NCBI GenBank assembly: GCA_018136815.1 | Contig: CM030939.1 | Span: 2,178,808-2,242,807 of the forward strand | Direction of reading: 5' to 3' | Length of the DNA stretch: 64,000 nt | Source of the DNA: Isochrysis galbana | Taxonomy: Eukaryota > Haptophyta > Isochrysidales > Isochrysidaceae | Part shown: positions 42,295 through 51,928 of the stretch, in pieces | How positions within the stretch are numbered: the stretch's first letter is position 1 | Layout of the letters: the number at the start of each line of letters is the position of its first letter | Notes under the pieces: generated by a model | What the model was told of the DNA's origin: nothing | Database searches by the model: none | Seen by the model: only the letters and a program-made list of their open reading frames with translations | Made by a program: the position numbers and the translations under genes

Positions 42295-44055
42295 TCAGCG
42301 CAGCTCAAGGTTGTGCGGATTGGCGGTCACCTCCTCGCCCTGGTTCCCAGGTACGTCGAGGACCACCAAGTATCTGCCTTTTTGGGAATCCCATCCAGTG
42401 ACCCACCCTGCGCGCCCGTTGTATGCAGGCTTGGCTAACAGGCCACAAAGGGCAACCCGCTGCCCGACGAGCTCACCGGGCTCGACGGGTGTTCCCCTTG
42501 GAACAGGACCCCTCGAGCATGGCGGCACCGCAATGCCTTGTGCAACAGGGATGCCCATCCTCACCGGCTCGGGAGATCTGGTCCCGAAGCATTCCGTGGA
42601 GGGCACATGCCGAGGGTGGAGCGAGCTATGGGCAGAGTTGTGGGGAGGTATCGGAACATGCTGTTGTGAGTAGGCGCCACCTGATAGGCGGCCAGCCTTT
42701 CCAGAGACGCCTCCGCATTCCGCGAGTGCATGTCGGAGCCCGTCGATGTACGCGTCGCCCCCATGGTCATTCAAGATAGTCCTGCGCAAGTCGAGTGAGA
42801 TGGCCTCGTGCCTGCGCAATGGCGGGTAGGACAAACCAGGCTAAGACGCCCCGGGCAAGAATAGAGAAGACAGCACATGCAAAACAAGCGTCGGCCCAGC
42901 CCTGGTGCGAGTAGGGGGGGAGGGATGTAGAATCGCTCGTGCTGGCGGTGAAGAAGCGCACAGGTGCAACACTGCATCGCGCTGGTCCGTCGGAACCGCG
43001 ACAGCGTGGCCTTCCGAATTCAGCCACACAACCTCTGTATGCGGGATGTGCGAGTAGGATTCGAGAGTCGCAAGTGCTTTGTGCTTCGAGCCGCTCTGCC
43101 TCTCCTTGGAGAGGGCCGAACGAAATAATCCTCCAAACAAGGGCAGCGGGGAGCCCAGTAGCCTCGGGACGGCGTCCGCCCGATTGACAAACACGAGCAT
43201 CCGCGCGCGCGCCGCACCCGCGGGGCAATGCACCGCGCGTGCTGGCTTGGCTGGCACGCTTTCGCCGAATCCGAGACTCCCGTTCGTTCTGCCCTCGGCA
43301 GCATCACCGTCTGTGTCCGGCGTGTACAGGATGGCGGGGCTGCCAATGGCCACCGCCGTGACGGCACCGCGGTACTGCTTGGGCACAAAGCCCGCGGCCA
43401 CAAAGGTAAGCGCGAGTGAGCCTCCGAGTGAGTGACCCATGATGAAGAGCTCAGCTGGCTTCTCCGTTTCTAGTGCCTTGGTGAGGAGCGTGTGCACCCT
43501 GGGGTCCTCCTGTACGCCCGCGAGGAAGCCGCCGTGGAAGCGAGCGTCGGCGTGCCTCTCGGGCGTCACCAACAGATCGCGCAGGACATCGTGTGGCGAG
43601 AAGGTGCCTCGGAAGACGAGGAAAATCCGTGGCGAGCCACCTGGCCCGCCTTGGTCGCACGCGAGGTACCATTGCGGCAGCCGGTCCGTGTGCTCGCCTT
43701 GCGGCGAGAAGTGGAGCAGGCGGAGCCCGGTCGCCTCTGCGGCTGGTACCGCGTCGAGTGCGAGCGAAAGGCTTGCCGCGTTGCGTGAGTAGGCGGCCTC
43801 AGAGAGGCGTGCGGCGAGGAGACCGAGCAGCAAAACGTCGGCTGCTGCGCATGGCATCATACTCTGGCGCAACCGGCGCTCGGCAGCCGAGGCGGCAGCA
43901 TTAATTAGCGGCCCAGCAACCGCCGCAACCGAGCGCAGCGTGCCGCCCCATCCGCCGCCTCCGCCGCCGCGAGAGGAAGAGGAGGAAGAGGAGGGCGCTT
44001 CGGCCGCCTCAACAAATGCGCGACCTACCGTCTCGAGCGCACCCAGCCACGACAT
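42295..44055 (-). CDS. Class-3 (alpha/beta-hydrolase) lipase with C-terminal beta module
   Basis: Exons 44055-42962 and 42811-42295 join in phase 2 across a 150-bp GT-AG intron, giving 536 aa. Residues 145-150 (FLVFRG) form the oxyanion region and FHGGF follows. GHSLGG is at 207-212 with nucleophile Ser209. NRADAVPRLLG holds the probable catalytic Asp, and LNDHGGDAYIDGL in exon 2 holds the probable His, completing a class-3 lipase triad. The last 60 residues (LVGQRVALCGLLAKPAYNGR, AGWVTGWD...GRYLVVL) form a small beta module often attached to algal proteins. Hydrophobic residues at about 68-85 may anchor the protein. Substrate probably glycerolipid. The N-terminus has Ser and Gly runs. Confidence 0.82.
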
Positions 44056-45257
44056 GGGGTGAGCAGTAGGGCGAATTGAGGAGGGGTGAGATTTGGTGTA
44101 GGTATGGAGAGGCGGGGTGGCCAGAAGCGGGAAGCGAGCGAGTGGGGTGGGGAGGAGAGGGGTGAGCGGGAGCGGAAGAGGGAGATGGAGAGAGGGAAGG
44201 GAGGAGAGGGACCGGGAAGGGCAGGGGGAGATGAAGAGGGACGAGGAGAAGAGGGACGGGGAGGGAGACAGAGAGGGAGGGGGAGGAGAGGAGAGGGAGG
44301 AAGGGGGGAGCGAGGAGGGGAACAGAGAGGAAGGGGAAGAGGGGGAGGGCGGAGAGCGCCAGAGGCCACAATGGAGGCAGGCAAAATGAAGACAAGGGAA
44401 GAGAGAGAGGTCGGGCGGCCCGAGACGCGGCCGAAAAGAAAACTCTTCCTCGCCTACTCGCCTCCTTCACAGACAGCTGCGAAGTGTGAAGTAGTCCACG
44501 AATTCCTTATCCTTAGTTTCAGGGCGGTCAAACTGGGGGTTGAACTACTATTTGGGGGCTACATATTTGACACCTGGGTACCATCTCCCCTGCAACCCTC
44601 CCCCTTCAATCTCCCAAGAAGATACATGAAAACGTTATAAATAGAAGATAATGTCCGGTCTCGCGTCCCTACGAGTTCCTCGTGAGTTCCGAGAGCAGAG
44701 ACCGCCGCGGATCTCTCCTTCGCCCCATCCGCAGTCCAAGCGAGACTGACCACCTCGAGCCCTTCTTATCTGTGAACAAAGGTCCCCTCTAACGCTCTGG
44801 CCTAGCAAACACTCGCGATCCCCTCTACATTCACACCCACTGAAATTAATAGTGACGCGCGTGATACTCACAGTAACAAGGCTGGCGCCCCTCCCCTTTT
44901 CACATTCTGCGCTGAGTTCCGCGGGCTCTCAACTCTCTCTCTCTCTCCGCTTTTCGCGGCGGGGACTGCCACCCCCCCTTTCTCCTTCCGTCTCTCCTGT
45001 CTCCCTCTCTCCTCCTCTTCCACTCTCTCTTCCTCTCCCTCCCCTAACCCCCTTCTTCCCCCGTTTCTTTTTCTGTATATTCTCCAAGCCAATCTCTCTT
45101 CTTACTGACCCCTCTCTCCACGCATTCCAATACGAACACCCTGTTTGAGAGAGACGCCGACCCCGACGGCCTCCCGCACAGCCCCCCTCTCCCCTGTCTC
45201 CCTTCCTTGGCTGCCCAGTGAGCCGTGCAGAGAAGAAGAAGTCGAGCAGCGCGGCAT
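44056..45257. other. Intergenic, purine/pyrimidine tracts
   Basis: 44100-44420 is GA-rich and 44930-45200 CT-rich. These probably hold the divergent promoters of the lipase and cytochrome b561 genes. An upstream exon of the latter may be hidden here. Confidence 0.4.
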
Positions 45258-47511
45258 ATGTCTCCGCCCACCGCTTGCCCGCACGGTCTTGTGCTCTCGC
45301 TCGACCCAATTGTCCATGTGGCGCAATGTGTGCACCTTGCGCCCGCTTCTCTCCAGGTAAGAGAGAGAGGGGAGGGAGGGAGAGAGGGAGGGAGGGTGGG
45401 TGGGTGGGAGGGAGGGAGGGAGGGGTGGAGGGGGGCCGGGAGGGGGGGGGGGGGGGAGGAAGGGAGGGGAGGGTAGAGATGCGCAAGAGGGAGGACGCGG
45501 GACGTCACTCCTCTCTCCCTCGCCCGATATTCAATCCCTGCACCGCTTCTTACTTTTTCTGCTCGCCCTTCCCACAGACTGCGCCCCTCGCTCCCTCACT
45601 CTTCGAGCGAGGGCTCATGACACGTGGTGACCTACAGACGCTACTCTCTCAGCAAGGCATCGACGCAAGCGATGGTCCCGTTATGTGCGGACCATTCGAT
45701 AACTTCATTGACACACTCGAGCTACCCCCTGCCATCGACCTGCCGGTTGGCCTGCACGTCTACAGCTGTCCAAGCCAGGCAGTAAGAAGCCATCGCCAGC
45801 TGCAGGGTGGCATTTTTATCTGGAGTGCGCCTCCGCCCAGGTCTCCCAGTCCGCCGCCCTCTCCCCCGAAGCCGCCCCCTTCGCCTCCCAGTCCGCTATC
45901 ACCCCCATTTTTACCCCCCTCTCCGCCCAGCGACCCGAAGCCGCCGCCACCACCGCCGCCTTCGCCGCCACCGGGTTCCCCGCCCCCTTCGCCTCCACTA
46001 GGACCTCCGCCAACGTCACCCCCGTCACCCCCGTCGGCCCCGCCCCCGTCGCCCCCCCCCCCCCCCCCCATCTCTGCCACCGCCCAGTCCGCCACTGGCG
46101 CCCTCACCACGACCACCCGCTCCTGCGCCCAGCCCACGCCCGCCTCCCCCACCGTCTCCGTATCCACCGAACCCGTCACCGCCACCGCCATCGCCCTCAC
46201 CGCCACCATCGCCATCATCACCTCCGCCGCCGTCGCCATCGCCATCACCGCCGACGTCGCCATCGCCGCCTCCGCCGCTGTCACCATCGCCATCGACGCC
46301 ACCATCGCCAGCGCCGCCACCACCGCCGGTGCCACCGCCCCAGCCCTCACCATCGCCGCCCAGGCCCTCCCCACCACCTCCGGCTCCACCCCCCCCACCC
46401 TCCAACCCTCCCCCAGAGTCGCCGGCGCCTCCGCCCTCGCCCGTTCCTCCGCCCCCTCCGTTGGTGCCCCCCTTGCCGCCGCCATCCCCACCCCCCAGCC
46501 CACGCCCGCCACCTCCGCCCTTCTTGCCGCCTCCGCCATCGCCAGCAGTTCCGACTCCCTCGCAGTCTCCCAACCCCCCCCTCTCTCCATCGCCACTCCC
46601 TCCAACCCCGTTGACCCCTTTGCTACTACCACCGCTTCCTCCATCACCCACGCCGCCCTCGCTGTCGCCCCCAACCTCGCCCTCGCCACCCTCCACACCG
46701 ATCATGTCGCCCTCACCCTCGCCCTCGCCGCCGCCGGTGTCTTCACCGGCCGCTCCGCCGAGCACAAGCCCGTCATCGCCATCCGTCGCACCGATCATTT
46801 CACCTTCGACCTCGCCCTCGCTCTCGCCGCCGCCCTTGTCGTCACCGGCCCCTCCGCCAAGTGCAAGCCCGTCATCGCCATCTCCCGCACCGATCGCCTC
46901 AACCTCGCCACCGCCCTTGCCGTCACCAGCCCCACTACCGAGCTCAAGCTTACCGCCACCGTCCCCTGCACCGACCACTTTTCAGTCGCCGGAACCCTCA
47001 CCTCCATCGGGGGCACCTCAGCTGTCTCAAGATATGTCGCCTCCCTCCCCTCCGGTGACGGCAACCTCTCCCCCTAGCAGGTCGCCACCACCGCCGTCGA
47101 ATTCCGGTGAGGACCCCCAGCCCATCGATCTCCCCGACCAGCTGCCCATCGTGGGCAAGCACCTCGCTCATGCGCTGTGCATGGTCTTTGCCTTCGGCCT
47201 CTTCTTCCCTGGCTCGTTGGTTTCCTCGCTTGCATGGCGCGTTGCCCTCAGCCCCGGCACATGGTTCAAGGTGCATGCCATCCTGACATGGTGCGGAGTG
47301 GGTGTGGCCGTAGCGGGGCTTGCCGTCGCGGTGTCAATGACTCCACCGGGCAGCCACTTGAATGATCCCCACAAGATTGTCGGCATCATCGTCTTGATCG
47401 TCTCCTTGGTGCAGCCCATCTTCTCCGTCGTTTGTCGCAACATCCCCCTTGCTGACATGGGAAGCGAGGAGGTTGCCGGCCGAGCGGCATGGGAGCTGGT
47501 GCACAAGCTGG
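45258..47511 (+). CDS. Proline-rich cytochrome b561-domain membrane protein (cut by gap, frameshift)
   Basis: Exon 45258-45357 (CAG|GTAAGA) joins 45581 onward (CCCACAG|ACT) in phase 0. An extracellular-type segment, MCGPFDNFIDTLELPP...GLHVYSCP, may be a DOMON-like domain that would bind haem or sugar. About 400 residues of Ser-Pro-Pro repeats follow, like algal cell-wall hydroxyproline-rich proteins. The reading frame shifts by one inside an 18-C run (46052-46069) and Pro-rich coding continues in the other frame to the end. The C-terminus has four membrane helices of cytochrome b561 with the haem histidines in VGKHLAHALCM, WFKVHAIL, NDPHKIVG and WELVHKL, the last just before the gap. Role inferred: transmembrane electron transfer with ascorbate or ferric iron. 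The start exon is uncertain because no signal peptide is seen. Confidence 0.65.
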
Positions 47512-47611
47512 NNNNNNNNNNNNNNNNNNNNNNNNNNNNNNNNNNNNNNNNNNNNNNNNNNNNNNNNNNNNNNNNNNNNNNNNNNNNNNNNNNNNNNNNN
47601 NNNNNNNNNNN
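47512..47611. other. Assembly gap (100 N)
   Basis: A run of N. The round length suggests a gap of unknown true size. Confidence 1.
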
Positions 47612-47733
47612 ACGGGCGCGGCGGTAACGGCGCAGCGGCGCCGACAGAGCGCAAGCGGATGGGAGAGGAGTCAATGTCGGTGGATGAGACGAACGCGATG
47701 CGGGAGTCGCTGGGGCTGAAGCCATTGCGATGA
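47612..47733 (+). CDS. C-terminal fragment with HIND (Hub1-interaction) motif
   Basis: Directly after the gap a frame ends with EESMSVDETNAMRESLGL, then KPLR and stop. This matches the HIND helix (S.EETNK.R..LGLKPL) by which Snu66/SART1, or Prp38 in plants and protists, binds the ubiquitin-like splicing factor Hub1. Its position at the very C-terminus would suit Prp38. The rest of the gene is in or beyond the gap, so it is either a separate gene or, less likely, an end of the b561 gene. Confidence 0.5.
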
Positions 47734-49194
47734 CGTCACGTGGTCTGCGCCTCTTCGAGTTGAGGTCTGATAGCACCTCCCTGAACCGGTGTGGACAAGC
47801 GGTGGATCGACCGGTGGGGGCAAGCGGTGGAATGTGTCAACAGCACGGATGGCTCGTAGCCGCCCGGAGCGCAAGACTAGCGAGCGCCAACCACTAGAGA
47901 GCGACACGTTGTAAGGTGAGTCATCATCGCCCACGTGCTTTGTCAAAGGAAGGCGTTTAGCACCGCATATGTTATGTGGGCGAGCACCACGCAATAATAT
48001 GCAAAAAATCGAGAAAGCCCATGATATGCAAAAAATATACAAAGAGGCAATCAGCTCTATCGAGAAAGCCCCTGGACCGGCGCCTAGTGTTCGCAGCCTT
48101 CTCTTATATGAAGAAGTAAAATAGAACGCACCCTCGTGCGAGCAATCATGCGAGCACAAAAAACTTTGCTCTTCTCTGTCGCACTCGCGGCGTCGCACTG
48201 CGCGCCTGCCCCGCTGCGCCAGGCAGGGCATGGCAAGAAGGTGCAGCACATGAGGTCCAGTTTTTAACCCCCCCCCCCCCATATTGGTATGAACCTGTAG
48301 GCTGTAGGGCCACCCACACTTTGGAGGGTTATCGCGGTGGTACCCAGCAATCAACCGCCGCAGCTTGTGCAAGGCAGAGCGCAAAGCGTCGGCGAGTCGG
48401 CATCGTCGCAAAGCGCAAAGAAGGTGCAGAACCTGAGGTCTCTGTTCTACCCCCTCGCCCTCCCCATTTAAGTATAAAAGTACAGGACCACCCATGCACT
48501 TTGGAAGGTAGACCGGCGACTCGCCGCCCCTCATTTGTCATTTGAGGGACTCCTCCTTGCTTGGCAAGCCCAGTCATGTATTTTTTGGCTGACATCCCCA
48601 CATATCGGGTATAACTTCTATTAGACGCGGCACTCGCACTCGCCCACCGAGAGTGGCCCAGTCACTCACTAGGGGTGTGCGGAAGGGCACCATCTGTAAT
48701 GGGCAAACGAAGGCCTAGATAAGCTCCCAATATAGTAGTATAGGTTATAGGTTCTGGTATGGTATAGATCAGCAAAAAAATCGGGGGTCGCTTCCGGCAA
48801 AATTTTCGAAAAATATCCGATTTCATATTTCATGCCTGTAGTGACGGCCGTGCGGAAATATATTTCAGGCCCCTCTCCGGTATTATTTTACCGATGGCCT
48901 TCATGCGCGCCTCTCGCATCGAAACACGAAACCATGGTCATCGGCAGCTGATCCGGGCGCCGTGAATTAATGTTGTATGTATGTCGCGATGTTGTCGAAC
49001 ACGCGATGACTACGGGCTCGTAGGCAGAGGGCTGTTCGATCGAGCCGGCAGCTGACGCGGCCGTGAAAGAGTCGTTGATTGTTGCTTGCGGGAAGATGTC
49101 TGACAGATCATAGTAAGAGTCGGGTCTGAGAGTGTCTGCCATCGGACGCTACGAGCGATGAGGTAGACTGAAGGTCGGAGGATTGCGACGCGTC
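47734..49194. other. Repeat-rich intergenic region
   Basis: 48225-48365 and 48420-48520 are diverged copies of one unit (AAGGTGCAG.ACATGAGGTC ... GGACCACCCA...CACTTTGGA). 48760-48890 is AT-rich and palindromic. A minus-strand ORF at 48888-49142 is listed separately. Confidence 0.5.
48888..49142 (-). CDS. Small hypothetical ORF
   Basis: Begins MADTLRPDSYYDLSDIFPQA and has an acidic-to-neutral, protein-like composition for 55 residues before becoming irregular. Could be the start of a retroelement gene. No family recognised. Confidence 0.25.
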   Translation of the reverse strand: MADTLRPDSYYDLSDIFPQATINDSFTAASAAGSIEQPSAYEPVVIACSTTSRHTYNINSRRPDQLPMTMVSCFDARGAHEGHR

Positions 49195-49458
49195 CGAGAT
49201 TCATGGAATACCCTCTAGCGGATGAGTACGCCATACGAAAAGGAAGGGTCGCGCTAGACGCGATCACCGTCTCCGACATCACCAAAGAAGTGATTAAAAC
49301 AACTCGGAAAAACGTCCCACAAGCGGCGAGGTCCGCGTGGGAGAATAGACTTAACATCACGAAAGAGGAATGGAAACACATAGCTAGACTTTACACAATG
49401 CCGTTGCTTAAACACACGGACAAACACCTACACTTCAAACATATCACGCACAGAAGGA
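49195..49458 (+). mobile_element. LINE fragment, RT C-terminal part
   Basis: Encodes MEYPLADEYAIRKGRVALDA...HLHFKHITHRRIGG, clearly related to 39600-39850 of the LINE RT. It ends just before the zinc knuckle. Confidence 0.75.
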
Positions 49459-49884
49459 TCGGCGGATCTGTGTCATTGTGCGTCTTGATGTTGTTGTTGG
49501 GTTTGTGCCCATAAGGGCCACCCGGTCTCGGGCCGCGCTGCCGGGGCAGCGCGGCCGTCTCCAGGGTGGGAGAGGCCTCTGCCATAAGGCATGCCTGATG
49601 GCTGGGTGGTTCGTTTCTGGTGGTGCTGGCTCTCTGTCCTCCACAGCTTGTGGCCCACCATGAGGTGGGCCAGCATGGCTGCTGTGGCTGGTGTGGCCGG
49701 GGCCACGGGCCGTGTGGCGCGACCGGGGTCACGCTCACCTGCTCGGCCTCTGCGGGTGGACGCGGTCGCTTCGCCCGCGACAGCTCCATGGGTGCTGGGG
49801 GGGCGCCCGCGGTGGGGGACCCGAAGGAGAGGTGGGCGGGAGCGGAGGCGCGCTCCATGGCGACCAACTATAAAGATAGTTGAC
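49459..49884 (-). mobile_element. LINE (subfamily B) 5' end, inverted inside another LINE
   Basis: Minus-strand start near 49884 reads CAACTATCTTTATAGTTGG then GCCATGGAGCGCGCC and an ORF1 start (MERASAPAHLSFG...SRAKRPRPP). It is closely related to 28940-29390. Its 3' side stops abruptly at 49459 within the flanking RT sequence. Confidence 0.7.
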
Positions 49885-50287
49885 GCCCGCGGCTAAAAGA
49901 TCGCGTGCACAGAAAGTGAAAGACAGACTTTTCGCATACCCCGGTACGACCACTCCCGACAGCTTAAAAGCGCTCTATATAATAGCGTCGAAGCACATAT
50001 TAAAAGACTTCTACAGAATAGAATTCGAGGCGCACAACTACCACTACATACCAGTCTTGGAGTCCACGCTAACAAGATTTGCTACCCTGGTTCGAGGCAG
50101 TATTTCGCCGGATCCCCACAATTCCATGCGCACGTATAAGGCCGCTCAGGGGAGAAAGCCCAAGATCAAAAAAATGATAGAACTCAGCAGCCCTATACTT
50201 ATCGAGGATGAACAAGGTAGGCTACAACCAAGCAAAGAATTCGGCCTCGTAGCAAAAGCCCTCGGCCTAGCTGAGAGGCTCGCATGA
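49885..50287 (+). mobile_element. LINE fragment, RT C-terminus (continuation)
   Basis: Encodes LTPAAKRSRAQKVKDRLFAY...ALYIIASKHILKDFYRIEF...AAQGRKPKIKK to a stop at 50287, aligning with 39985-40380 of the LINE RT. About 45 codons that hold the zinc knuckle are missing between this part and 49458. Confidence 0.75.
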
Positions 50288-50504
50288 AAAGACGCGACAA
50301 CCCGCCCCGACCGAATGTCAGAACTGGCGACTGACCAAAACACGGACATGTCGGATGAACGGACATACACATTAGTACTAGTACGACTACACCCCGTAAC
50401 ACTTTCAGTATAAACGGGTCACTCAACGGAACAAGAGGGAGGCGAGAACATACCGTTGGGGACTGGTGCACCCCGCTTACCGCTTAGCTCGGACCCCCCA
50501 AACG

Positions 50505-50639
50505 ACCCGGGCCCCTAAGTAGAGCACGAGGGGAGTTGCCGCAAGGCAGGGAGTGAGGGAGAGGGAGGAGAAAAGAGCGTGGCTTCGTGAGTGTCTTCCA
50601 TCGCCACGGGCGAGGCGTGAATATTAAAAAGTTTTTTTG
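50505..50639 (+). repeat. SINE-like repeat, copy 1
   Basis: Starts ACCCGGGCCCCTAAGTAGAG and ends GCGTGAATATTAAAAAG followed by seven T. Related copies are at 51330-51485 and 55558-55706, all in the same orientation. Confidence 0.65.
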
Positions 50640-50789
50640 TTCGAGCCAACGAGGGCAGCAGGCGAGCGAACAGCGGCGCGTACAAACACAAGGGGGGGAG
50701 GGGGGAGAGGGGTGAGGGGTGAGGGGGAGCGGCGTGGAAGAAAAAAAGAAGAAAGACTTTAGAAAGGTGTATTTATAGTCTTACGTATA

Positions 50790-50960
50790 TATATATAGTC
50801 GTAGTAGAAGTCCTGGATATCTAGATATCTAGATATCTACACTATCTAGGCCGAAAAATGGAGTATTTATATCTAGCTAGATGGCTGGGGCCAATATCTA
50901 TATCTAGCTAGATAGAATTTTGCGCTATTCACTTGTATCTAGATAGGGGCCCTGGGGGGT
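50790..50960. repeat. TATCTAGATA/TATCTAGCTAGAT palindromic cluster
   Basis: Many self-complementary units, similar to 24285-24400 next to the hAT fragment. Likely a transposon subterminal block. Confidence 0.55.
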
Positions 50961-51329
50961 AATTCCACGCCTTAGTGGCCGCACGGCGAAGGACCTGGAA
51001 ATAAGAGCCTGGAAATCGCATCATCTAGGATGAATGCGACAACCCCTTAATTAGCAAGTGATGTCCGATAAAGGGGGCTTTAATGTGTAGTCACCCTGCA
51101 GTCACGAATCACGAACAACAACAAACAAGTCGCCAACACCACCCGCCCGGGGATGGAACGAACCCCCCGACACAATTTTTTCCCCCGTACTGAGGAACCA
51201 CCACGCGAGAAGACTGGTCACCTAGCAACTAGTGGCACCGGAGGAAGGCGAGGAGCGAGGACCGAGGACCAAGCCTTTATTTAGGGGTTAGGGGCTGGAG
51301 CAAGCCGCCCACCCACGTCACCCCCAATT

Positions 51330-51485
51330 CCCGGGCCCCTAAGTAAGTAGCGCACCAGGGGTGGGCCGCGAGGCAGGTAGGAGGTAGGGAGGTAGGGAGG
51401 GGTTAATTTGAGGGAGAAGAGGCGTGGTAGCACGATAGAGAGTCCCAGAGCCAGGTGCGAGGCGTGAATTTTAAATAGTTTCTTA
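51330..51485 (+). repeat. SINE-like repeat, copy 2
   Basis: CCCGGGCCCCTAAGTAAGTAG at the start, GAGGCGTGAATTTTAAATAG at the end. More diverged than the other two copies. Confidence 0.55.
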
Positions 51486-51928
51486 TACTCCGATAACAAG
51501 TAACAAGAAAACTCTGACGTGGGGAGAGTGAGAGAGGGCGATAGGGAGGAGAGGGGGGGGAGACAGAGAGAGACAGAGAGAGAGAGAGACGGACGGTCAG
51601 ACAAAGGAAGTCTAAAGTAGAGGAGAGAAAATGGCTGAATTCTACATCTCAAGAGTCTCTCTCTCCCTCCCTCCCTCTCCCTCTCTCTCCCTCCCTCTCC
51701 CTCTCTCTCCCTCCCTCTCTCTCTCTCCCTCTCTCTCTCTCTCTCTCCTCTCCCCCCCCCTTCTCCCTCCCGAGAGCTGGACGGGACGGAAGGGGCGGCA
51801 CAGCAAGCGCACGGGAGTTGCCCGCTCCCTCGCTGCCTTCGCTGCCTTCCGTGCCTTCCCTCGCTGCCTTCCCTGCTTCCCTCGCTGCCTTCCCTGTCGT
51901 CCCTGGGCATCTCTCACGGTGCACGACG

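Larger units (their letters stand above)
50288..51928. other. Repeat-dense non-coding region
   Basis: Holds LINE 3' UTR-like sequence to about 50490, two copies of a GGGCCCCTAAGTA repeat, TATCTAGATA-type repeats and GA/CT tracts (51520-51770). No gene supported. Confidence 0.45.

Noticed and set aside
45218..45590. Continuous reading through 45358-45580 as coding
   Set aside because: It is a GA/G-run intron with good GTAAGA and CCCACAG borders and matching phase.
46025..46978. 317-aa Gly/Asp-rich minus-strand ORF
   Set aside because: Exact antisense of the Ser-Pro-Pro coding region.
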